Shown: positions 53,190 through 61,818 of the stretch, in pieces
How the letters are laid out: the number at the start of each line of letters is the position of its first letter
How positions within the stretch are numbered: the stretch's first letter is position 1
Source: Polytrichum commune
Lineage: Eukaryota; Streptophyta; Polytrichopsida; Polytrichales; Polytrichaceae
Length of the DNA stretch: 64,000 bases
Direction: 5' to 3'
Assembly: GCA_950295325.1 (NCBI GenBank)
Contig: OX485803.1
Location: forward strand, 33,356,001 to 33,420,000
Made by a program: the position numbers and the translations under genes
The notes under the pieces: generated by a model
Seen by the model: the letters and a program-made list of their open reading frames with translations, nothing else
The model's database searches: none
Told to the model about the DNA's origin: nothing

Positions 53190-54970
53190 TTAGGCGGAAG
53201 CGGTGTGCAATGCGGTGTACGTACGCAACCGGTGTCCAACAAAGGCGGTTGAAGGAATGACACCCGAGGAGGCATGGAGCGGGAGGATGCCGCACGTGTC
53301 GTACATGTGGGTGTTCGGATGTGTAGCTTACGCGAAGGTGCCGGATCAAAGGCGAACGAAGTTGGATGCGAAGGCACCAAGGCGTATCGCCTCATTTGCT
53401 TGGAAACGAAGAAAATCATCAAGAGTCCGGACGTGGTATTTTTCGAAGACAAAACGCATTTGGAGGATTGTCCAAGTGGGAGACTTGAGGAAGTACCGGC
53501 GGTGAAGGTGGACATATCCCCCAAATCAGAAGTGGAGGAGTTAATGGAGGCGAGCGGTGGCGTTTCGGAGCCGGACGAGGAGGAGCCGAACATTGAGGAC
53601 GAGTCGGAGGCCGAAGTACTGGCCGCGAAATCCACACGTAGCGCGGACGCATCGAAACTTAACGCCGGTTAAAAAACCGCAACCAAACCACCCCCACCAC
53701 CGCAATATGGCAATGAGACCATTGGCAATTCTAGGTATCTGGATAGGCCACGTAAACCTCTTGGGAAATGGTGGAAGAACCACATTCCGTAATCCAAAGA
53801 CAATGAGCATGCAAACATGGCAATCGTGGCGGAACCTAAAAACTTGAGAGAAGCATTTGAATCGAGTGATGCGAGCGAGTGGGAGTCGGCTATGCAAGAG
53901 GAATACGAATCTCTCATAGCCAACGCCACGTGGGAATTGGCCCCATTGCCGAAGGGCCGCAAGGCCGTGAAGTGCAAGTGGGTGTTTCGCACGAAGAAGG
54001 ATGCCAACGGCGTGGTGGTGCGTTTCAAAGCAAGGTTGGTGGCCAAGGGGTGCTCGCAAGTGGAAGGTGTGGATTTCGGCGAGACTTTCGCACCCGTGGC
54101 CAAATTCAACACCATTAGGGTCATCCTCGCAATGGCGGCGGCCATGGGCTTGGAGATACATCAAATGGACGTCAAGACCGCATTCTTGAACGGCGAATTG
54201 CACGTGGTCATCTACATGGAGCAACCGGAGGGGTTTGTCCAAAAAGGCCGAGAGCACCTCGTATGCAAGTTGGGGAAATCGCTCTACGGATTGAAGCAAT
54301 CCGGACGAGCGTGGTACGAGTGCATCCACATATTCTTTGTGAACAAAGGCTTTACGAGGAGCCATGCGGACCACTCGTCGTACGTGTTACAAACTTGCCA
54401 CTACATTGGGATTGTAATCATATATGTAGACGACCTCATCATCTTGGCAAGCAACGTGGACGTGATCAACGAGTTGAAATCTAGCCTCGAGCGCGAATTC
54501 GAGATGAGCGACCTCGGCGAATTGCATTTCTTCCTTGGAGTCCATTTCGAGCGGGATAGGAGGACGCGCACCATCACCATGCATCAACGAAGCTACATCG
54601 AAACCATTTTGGAGCGATTCGGCATGAGTGATTGCAAGCCCATCTCAACCCCGCTCGACACCAAGACCTCGTTGGCGAAGCCTTCGGAGGAAGAATACGA
54701 GGAGCATTCACACGAAATGAAGGACATTCCGTACCAAAGGGCGGTGGGGTCGTTGATGTACGCAATGGTGGCCACAAGACCGGACCTCCCATTCGCGGTA
54801 AGCGTGGTAAGTCGGTTTATGTCGGAACCGGGTCCGATGCATTGGATGGCCGTGAAACGAATTATGCGATACTTGAAAGGCACCATTGATATGAGGTTGC
54901 GCATCGGAGGACAACACATAAACCTTAAAGGTTATTCGGACGCGGATTGGGCCGGCAATGTGGAAAACCG
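53190..54970 (+). pseudogene. Copia pol fragment B (integrase end to RNase H)
   Basis: Plus-strand copy from the integrase C-terminal part (AEAVCNAVYVRNRCPTKAVE) through reverse transcriptase (KCKWVFRTKK, HQMDVKTAFLNGEL, IIYVDDLIIL near 54425) to RNase H (GYSDADWAGNVENR), where it is cut by the LTR at 54971. Inactivating changes: a 34-bp deletion near 53371 between GCGAAGG direct repeats, which shifts the frame; TAA at 53670-53672; and TAA near 53790. The 3' part (53817-54970) is otherwise open. It is the only plus-strand pol fragment in the cluster. Confidence 0.9.
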
Positions 54971-55149
54971 TGTTGGGATATGAGAGGAAGAAGCTAAGAA
55001 ATCAGCGTGGAAGCAAGAACACAATACACAAGGATTGCATACAATGGAGAGAGAGGGTTAGCTCCTCCCCTTATGCCTTTATTTATATGTGTAGGTTAGG
55101 ACCAGCCTTGACAACCCATATGGGACAATGTCACCCATGCAACCTAACA
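54971..55149 (-). repeat. Copia LTR 1 (3' LTR of fragment C)
   Basis: About 179 bp. On the minus strand it runs from TGTTAGGTTGCA to CCCAACA, a canonical TG...CA end. The TAG stop of fragment C directly abuts it. It differs at several positions from LTRs 3-5 (for example GGATATGAG, AGCCTTGACA), so it belongs to another subfamily or is older. Its outer edge cuts fragment B after GGAAAACCG. Confidence 0.9.
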
Positions 55150-56012
55150 CTACCTTCCAATACTCCCACTTTGCGAGGTGGCATTGTACTCCAACCCCAT
55201 TATTTCACTTAACATCTCATGCCTATCCCTCGCTAAAGCCTTTGTAAGAATATCCGCTACCATATATTGCGTTGGACAATATTCTAGCTCTACAACATTG
55301 TTTTCAATTTTCTCTCTAATAAAATGGTGTTTCACATCTATATGTTTTGACCTATCATGGTTGGTTGGGTTCTTAGCTAATGCCATAGAACCTTGGTTGT
55401 CGCACATCATGGTTGTCGCCTCCTCTTGTGCACAACCTACATCCTCCATTAGTTGCCTTAGCCAAATGGCCTCCCTCGTGCATCGGTTCATGGCCATGTA
55501 CTCCGCCTCCATTGTGGATTGAGCCACCGTTAGTTGTCGTTTGCTATTCCACGTCACGGCCCCGTCTCCAACGAAGAAAACGTATCCGGAGGTAGACCTT
55601 CGGTTTTCCACATCGCCGGCCCAATCCGCATCCGAATAACCTTTGAGGTTTATGTGTTGTCCTCCAATGCGCAACCTCATATCAATGGTGCCTTTCAAGT
55701 ATCGCATAATTCGTTTCACGGCCATCCAATGCATCGGACCCGGTTTCGACATAAACCGACTTACCACGCTTACCGCAAATGCGATGTCCGGTCTTGTGGC
55801 CACCATTGCGTACATCAACGACCCCACCGCCCTTTGGTACGGAATGTCCTTCATTTCGTGTGAATGCTTCTTGTATTCCTCCTCCGAAAGCTTGGCCAAT
55901 GAGGTCTTGGTGTCGAGCGGGGTTGAGATGGGCTTGCAATCACTCATGCCGAATCGCTCCAAAATGGTTTCGATGTAGCTTCGTTGATGCATGGTGATGG
56001 TGCGCGTCCTCC
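55150..56012 (-). pseudogene. Copia pol fragment C (end of RT plus RNase H)
   Basis: Minus-strand frame open from the copia RT end (TITMHQRSYIETILERFGMS) through RNase H (GYSDADWAGDVENRRSTSGY, NRCTREAIWLRQL, KHIDVKHHFIREKIE, VADILTKAL) to GSIGR and a TAG stop touching LTR 1. Truncated at its 5' end at 56012, where it meets a plus-strand 3' end (see LTR 2). The surviving frame has no stops. It retains the full RNase H that element E has lost. Confidence 0.9.
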
Positions 56013-56205
56013 TTATTGGAAGGTAGTGTTAGGTTGCAACGGTGACATTGTCCCATATAGGTTTTCACGGCTGGTCCTAACCTACACATATAAATAAAGG
56101 CATAAGGGGAGGAGCTAATCACTCTCTCCATTGTATGCAATCCTTGTGTGTTGTGTTCTACCTTTCTACGCTGATGTCTTTGCTTTCTACTCTCATTTCC
56201 CAATA
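56013..56205 (+). repeat. Copia LTR 2 with preceding PPT stub, plus orientation
   Basis: 56013-56026 (TATTGGAAGGTAG) equals the last codons and purine tract of the copia pol in plus orientation. LTR 2 then runs 56027-56205 from TGTTAGG to CCCAATA. It is followed by a primer site, so this LTR acts as 3' LTR for a nearly vanished pol on its left and as 5' LTR for the leader and array on its right. It faces LTR 1 and fragment C head to head. Confidence 0.85.
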
Positions 56206-56219
56206 GGTTATGGGCCCAC
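56206..56219 (+). other. Copia primer binding site, half-tRNA(iMet) type
   Basis: GGTTATGGGCCCAC directly follows LTR 2. It is complementary to the anticodon stem-loop of plant initiator tRNA-Met (GTGGGCCCATAACC), not to the tRNA 3' end. Priming from a cleaved half of initiator tRNA-Met is known for Drosophila copia and yeast Ty5. Confidence 0.85.
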
Positions 56220-56440
56220 TTTGCTTTAGAGCTTAGAGATCAACTTAGGAGGAGGTAGGAGAGAGCCGGATCTGATCGGAGGCGATTTGGAGGTGTTTCA
56301 AGCTTTTGGTGGAGTTTTGGAGTTTTGGAGCACTTTTGGAGCGCCTTGGAGCATTCTTGGACACTTGGACCAGCGTGGAGGACACGTTAGGTTGAGGTTC
56401 ATTGTATCTTGAATGTTTATGTGAGATCGATTCGCATTTT
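56220..56440 (+). other. Copia leader between primer site and tandem array
   Basis: Purine-rich leader (GGAGGAGGTAGGAGAGAGCCGGATCTGATCGGAGG..., repeated TTTTGGAG). The same sequence is present in reverse complement at about 58753-58977. Confidence 0.7.
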
Positions 56441-57609
56441 GAGGGTTTGAGGTGATTAGAGTTCCAAAAGGCTTAGTTGTGGCTTTTTGATGGTTATATA
56501 GTTATTAAGCTTAGTTTTGGAGTGGAAAGGTGCTGACTTGAGAGATCCATCCATTCTATGCTTACTTTGAGGTGTTTTGAGTTCCAAAAGGCTTAGTTGT
56601 GGCTTTTTGATGGTTATATAGTTATTAAGCTTAGTTTTGGAGTGGAAAGGTGCTGACTTGAGAGATCCATCCATTCAAAACTAACTTTGAGGTGTTTTGA
56701 GTTCCAAAAGGCTTAGGTGTGGCTTTTTGATGGTTATATAGTTATTAAGCTTAGTTTTGGAGTGGAAAGGTGCTGACTTGAGAGATCCATCCATTCTATG
56801 CTTACTTTGAGGTGTTTTGAGTTCCAAAAGGCTTAGGTGTGGCTTTTTGATGGTTATATAGTTATTAAGCTTAGTTTTGGAGTGGAAAGGTGCTGACTTG
56901 AGAGATCCATCCATTCTATGCTTACTTTGAGGTGTTTTGAGTTCCAAAAGGCTTAGGTGTGGCTTTTTGATGGTTATGTAGTTATTAAGCTTAGTTTTGG
57001 AGTGGAAAGGTGCTGACTTGAGAGATCCATCCATTCTATGCTAACTTTGAGGTGTTTTGAGTTCCAAAAGGCTTAGTTGTGGCTTTTTGATGGTTATGTA
57101 GTTATTTGGCTTAGTTTTGGAGTGGAAAGGTGCTGACTTGAGAGATCCATCCATTCAAAATTAACTTTGAGGTGTTTTGAGTTCCAAAAGGCTTAGGTGT
57201 GGCTTTTTGATGGTTATATAGTTATTAAGCTTAGTTTTGGAGTGGAAAGGTGCTGACTTGAGAGATCCATCCATTCAAAACTAACTTTGAGGTGTTTTGA
57301 GTTCCAAAAGGCTTAGGTGTGGCTTTTTGATGGTTATATAGTTATTAAGCTTAGTTTTGGAGTGGAAAGGTGCTGACTTGAGAGATCCATCCATTCTATG
57401 CTTACTTTGAGGTGTTTTGAGTTCCAAAAGGCTTAGGTGTGGCTTTTTGATGGTTATATAGTTATTAAGCTTAGTTTTGGAGTGGAAAGGTGCTGACTTG
57501 AGAGATCCATCCATTCTATGCTTACTTTGAGGTGTTTTAAGTTCCAAAAGGCTTAGGTGTGGCTTTTTGATGGTTATCTAGTTATTAAGCTTAGTTTTGG
57601 AGTGGAAAG
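56441..57609 (+). repeat. 120-bp tandem array, plus orientation (~9.7 units)
   Basis: Exact 120-bp period, from about 56441 to 57609. Variant positions: TTAGTTGTGG or TTAGGTGTGG, TTATTAAGC or TTATTTGGC, and CTATGCTTAC or CAAAACTAAC. Being a multiple of three, it leaves a continuous 40-codon repeat open on the complementary strand (MDGSLKSAPFHSKTKLNNYI, then TIKKPHLSLLELKTPQSKHR). That strand is antisense to the element, so coding is doubtful. The array is cut mid-unit by LTR 3 after AGTGGAAAG. Confidence 0.95.
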
Positions 57610-57788
57610 TATTGGGAAATGAGAGGAAGAAGCAAAGAGATCAGCGTAGCAAGCAAGAACACAATACACAATGGTTGCATACAATGGAGAGAGTGATTAG
57701 CTCCTCCCCTTATGCCTTTATTTATATGTATGGGTTAGGACCAGCGTAGACAACCCATATGGGACAATGTCACCGATGCAACCTAACA
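57610..57788 (-). repeat. Copia LTR 3
   Basis: 179 bp with ends TGTTAGG...CCCAATA on the minus strand. Apart from the outermost bases it looks identical to LTRs 4 and 5. It contains TATAAATAAAGG as a likely promoter. Confidence 0.9.
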
Positions 57789-57824
57789 CTATCTTGCAAT
57801 ACTCCCACTTTGCGAGGTGGCATT

Positions 57825-58752
57825 GCACCTTTCCACTCCAAAACTAAGCCAAATAACTACATAACCATCAAAAAGCCAAAACTAAGCCTTTTGGAACTCA
57901 AAACACCTCAAAGTTAGTTTTGAATGGATGGATCTCTCAAGTCAGCACCTTTCCACTCCAAAACTAAGCCAAATAACTACATAACCATCAAAAAGCCAAA
58001 ACTAAGCCTTTTGGAACTCAAAACACCTCAAAGTTAATTTTGAATGGATGGATCTCTCAAGTCAGCACCTTTCCACTCCAAAACTAAGCCAAATAACTAC
58101 ATAACCATCAAAAAGCCACAACTAAGCCTTTTGGAACTCAAAACACCTCAAAGTTAGCATAGAATGGATGGATCTCTCAAGTCAGCACCTTTCCACTCCA
58201 AAACTAAGCTTAATAACTACATAACCATCAAAAAGCCACACCTAAGCCTTTTGGAACTCAAAACACCTCAAAGTAAGCATAGAATGGATGGATCTCTCAA
58301 GTCAGCACCTTTCCACTCCAAAACTAAGCTTAATACCTACATAACCATCAAAAAGCCACACCTAAGCCTTTTGGAACTCAAAACACCTCAAAGTTAGTCT
58401 TGAATGGATGGATCTCTCAAGTCAGCACCTTTCCACTCCAAAACTAAGCTTAATAACTACATAACCATCAAAAAGCCACACCTAAGCCTTTTGGAACTCA
58501 AAACACCTCAAAGTTAGCATAGAATGGATGGATCTCTCAAGTCAGCACCTTTCCACTCCAAAACTAAGCTTAATAACTACATAACCATCAAAAAGCCACA
58601 CCTAAGCCTTTTGGAACTCAAAACACCTCAAAGTAAGCATAGAATGGATGGATCTCTCAAGTCAGCACCTTTCCACTCCAAAACTAAGCTTAATAACTAC
58701 ATAACCGTCAAAAAGCCACACCTAAGCCTTTTGGAACTCAAAACACCTCAAA
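57825..58752 (-). repeat. 120-bp tandem array, inverted copy (~7.7 units)
   Basis: Reverse complement of the 56441-57609 array, with the same variant positions and period. The complementary 40-codon frame is open here on the plus strand, again antisense to the element. The left edge joins the 36-bp pol stub at GCATTG/CACC. Confidence 0.95.
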
Positions 58753-58991
58753 CCCTCAAAATGCGAATCGATCTCACATAAACATTCAAGATACAATGAA
58801 CCTCAACCTAACGTGTCCTCCACGCTGGTCCAAGTGTCCAAGAATGCTCCAAGGCGCTCCAAAAGTGGTCCAAAACTCCAAACTCCACCAAAAGCTTGAA
58901 ACACCTCCAAATCGCCTCCGATCAGATCCGGCTCTCTCCTACCTCTTCCTAAGTTGATCTCTAAGCTCTAAAGCAAAGTGGGCCCATAACC
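58753..58991 (-). other. Copia leader and primer site of element D
   Basis: Reverse complement of 56206-56440. The primer site GTGGGCCCATAACC lies at 58978-58991, directly inside LTR 4. Confidence 0.85.
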
Positions 58992-59170
58992 TATTGGGAA
59001 ATGAGAGGAAGAAGCAAAGAGATCAGCGTAGCAAGCAAGAACACAATACACAATGGTTGCATACAATGGAGAGAGTGATTAGCTCCTCCCCTTATGCCTT
59101 TATTTATATGTATGGGTTAGGACCAGCGTAGACAACCCATATGGGACAATGTCACCGATGCAACCTAACA
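58992..59170 (-). repeat. Copia LTR 4, shared by elements D and E
   Basis: 179 bp, ends TGTTAGG...CCCAATA on the minus strand. It abuts the primer site of D on one side and the pol stop of E on the other, so one LTR serves two tandem units. Confidence 0.9.
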
Positions 59171-61639
59171 CTATCTTGCAATAATGGCCTCCCTCGTGCA
59201 TCGGTTCATGGCCATGTACTCCGCCTCCATTGTGGATTGAGCCACCGTTAGTTGTCGTTTGCTATTCCACGTCACGGCCCCGTCTCCAACGAAGAAAACG
59301 TATCCGGAGGTAGACCTTCGGTTTTCCACATCGCCGGCCCAATCCGCGTCCGAATAACCTTTAAGGTTTATGTGTTGTCCTCCGATGCGCAACCTCATAT
59401 CAATGGTGCCTTTCAAGTATCTCATGATTCGTTTCACGGCCATCCAATGCATCGGACCCGGTTGCGACATAAACCGACTTACCACGCTTACCGCGAATGC
59501 GAGGTCCGGTCTCGTGGCCACCATTGCGTACATCAACGACCCCACCGCCCTTTGGTACGGAATGTCCTTCATTTCGTGTGAATGCTTCTCGTATTCCTCC
59601 TCCGAAAGCTTCGCCAATGAGGTCTTGGTGTCGAGCGGGGTTGAGATGGGCTTGCAATCACTCATGCCGAATCGCTCCAAAATGGTTTCGATGTAGCTTC
59701 GTTGATGCATGGTGATGGTGCGCGTCCTCCTATCCCGCTCGAAATGGACTCCGAGGAAGAAATGCAACTCGCCGAGGTCGCTCATCTCGAACTCCTTCTC
59801 GAGGCTAGATTTCAACTCGTTGATCACGTCCACGTTGCTTGCCAAGATGATGAGGTCGTCTACATATATGATTACGATCACAATGTAGTGGCAAGTTTGT
59901 AACACGTACAACGAGTGGTCCGCATGGCTCCTCGTAAAGCCTTTGTTCACAAAGAATATGTGAATGCACTCGTACCACGCTCGTCCGGATTGCTTCAATC
60001 CGTAGAGCGATTTCCCCAACTTGCATACGAGGTGCTCTCGGCCTTTTTGCACAAACCCCTCCGGTTGCTCCATGTAGATGACCACGTGCAATTCGCCGTT
60101 CAAGAATGCGGTCTTGACGTCCATTTGATGTATCTCCAAGCCCATGGCCGCCGCCATTGCGAGGATGACCCTAATGGTGTTGAATTTGGCCACGGGTGCG
60201 AAAGTCTCGCCGAAATCCACACCTTCCACTTGCGAGCACCCCTTGGCCACCAACCTCGCTTTGAACCGAACTACCGTACCGTTGGCATCCTTCTTCGTGC
60301 GAAACACCCACTTGCATTTCACGGCCTTGCGGCCCTTCGGCAATGGAACCAACTCCCACGTGGCGTTGGCTATGAGAGATTCGTACTCCTCTTGCATAGC
60401 CCACTCCCACTCGCTCGCATCACTCGATTCAAATGCTTCTCTCAAGTTTCTAGGTTCCCCAACCATTGCTATGTTTGCGTGCTCATCGTCTTCGGGTTGC
60501 GGAATGTGGTTCTTCCACCATTCCCCAAGAGGTTTGCGTGGCCTATCCGGATACCTAGAATTGCCTATGGTCTCATTGCCATCTTGCGGTGGTGGAGGTG
60601 GTTTGGTTGCGGTTCTCTTACCGGCGTTAAGTTTCGATGCCTCCGCGCTACGAGTGGATTTCGCGGCCGGTACTTCGGCCTCCGACTCGTCCTCAATGTT
60701 CGGCTCCTCCTCGTCCGGCTCCGAAACGTCGCCGCTCGCCTCCAACTCCTCCGCTTCCGATTTGGGAGATATGTCCACCTTCACCGTCGGTACTTCATCA
60801 ACTCTCCCACTTGGACGATCCCCCAAATGCGTTTTGTCCTCGAAAAACACCACGTCCGGACTCTTGATGATTTTCTTCGTCTCCAAGCACATGAGCCGAT
60901 ACGCCTTGGTGCCTTCGCAATATCCGAGGAACAAACACTTGACGCCCTTCGCATCCAACTTCGTTCGCCTTTGATCCGGCACCTTCGCGTAAGCCACGCA
61001 TCCGAACACCCGCATGTGCGACACGTGCGGCATCCTCCCGCTCCACGCCTCCTCGGGTGTCATTCCTTCAACCGCCTTGGTGGGACACCGGTTGCGTACG
61101 TACGCCGCATTGCACACCGCCTCCGCCCAAAATTCGTGGCCGAGGCGTTGGGCATGAATCATGGACCGTGCCATCTCCACGATGGTCCGGTTGGCTCGCT
61201 CCGCCACGCCGTTTTGTTGCGGCGTGTAAGGTGAGGAGGTTTGCCGTGCAATGCCATGTTTGCTCAAGAAATCATCAAATGCCTTTGAAATGTATTCCCC
61301 CCCGTTATCCGACCTAAGAACCTTCACTACGTGCTCCGATTGCCTCTCCACCAAGGTTTTCCATTCTTTGAACCTTGCCAACACCTCCTTCTTGGACTTG
61401 AGCACGTACACCCAAATCTTGCGCGAGAAATCGTCAATGAAGGTGAGAAAATACCTCGCGCCCCCGATGGACGCCGTTTTCATCGGCCCGCACACGTCGG
61501 AATGCACGAGCTCCAAGATCTTGGTGGCGCGGGTGCCTCCGTCCGTGGGGAATGGTCGCCTCGCTTGTTTGCCCTCCACACATCCTTCGCACGCGAAGGA
61601 ATGCACGTCGCCTTGCGCCGCTCCCACGTCCATCCCGCT
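59171..61639 (-). pseudogene. Copia element E pol, truncated and with RNase H deletion
   Basis: The minus-strand frame is open from LTR 5 to the stop touching LTR 4; the first ATG within copia sequence is at 61631-61633. In order: end of the pre-integrase domain (VHSFACEGCVEGKQARRPF), integrase core with D (HSDVCGPM), D (RSDNGGEY) and E (NGVAERANRT), linker rich in E, D and P, reverse transcriptase (HQMDVKTAFLNGEL, IIYVDDLIIL) and RNase H up to NRCTREAI. There the sequence jumps to IAR and the stop, removing about 100 residues including KHIDV...VADILTKAL. Gag, protease and the integrase zinc finger are absent because element F cuts it at 61640. Not autonomous. Confidence 0.9.
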
Positions 61640-61818
61640 TTTTGGGAAATGAGAGGAAGAAGCAAAGAGATCAGCGTAGCAAGCAAGAACACAATACACA
61701 ATGGTTGCATACAATGGAGAGAGTGATTAGCTCCTCCCCTTATGCCTTTATTTATATGTATGGGTTAGGACCAGCGTAGACAACCCATATGGGACAATGT
61801 CACCGATGCAACCTAACA
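61640..61818 (-). repeat. Copia LTR 5 (3' LTR of element F)
   Basis: 179 bp, ends TGTTAGG...CCCAAAA on the minus strand, internally identical to LTRs 3 and 4. The stop codon of F's pol abuts it. Its outer edge lies directly against E's pre-integrase coding sequence, as expected for F inserted into E. TATAAATAAAGG at about 61746-61757 is a likely promoter. Confidence 0.9.

Larger units (their letters stand above)
57610..59170 (-). mobile_element. Copia element D, short non-autonomous deletion derivative
   Basis: Minus-oriented 1.56-kb unit: 5' LTR (58992-59170), primer site, leader, about 7.7 tandem 120-bp units, 36 bp of pol end (57789-57824) and 3' LTR (57610-57788). The two LTRs look identical. 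Nearly all gag and pol is missing, but the cis signals (LTRs, primer site, purine tract) are kept, as in TRIM/LARD-type elements. It lies inside the plus-oriented array, and its 5' LTR is shared with element E. Confidence 0.85.

Noticed and set aside
59915-61234. Long plus-strand frame (439 codons) opposite copia element E, and similar frames at 62398-63204 (+) and 53541-54374 (-)
   Set aside because: They are antisense to well supported copia pol, in GC-rich codons that leave the opposite strand open. Their translations have no domain of their own.
61640-61714. Start of element E's frame inside LTR 5 as a real LTR-driven fusion protein
   Set aside because: The frame is open through the LTR but has no in-frame ATG there; the LTR's own ATG lies in another frame.
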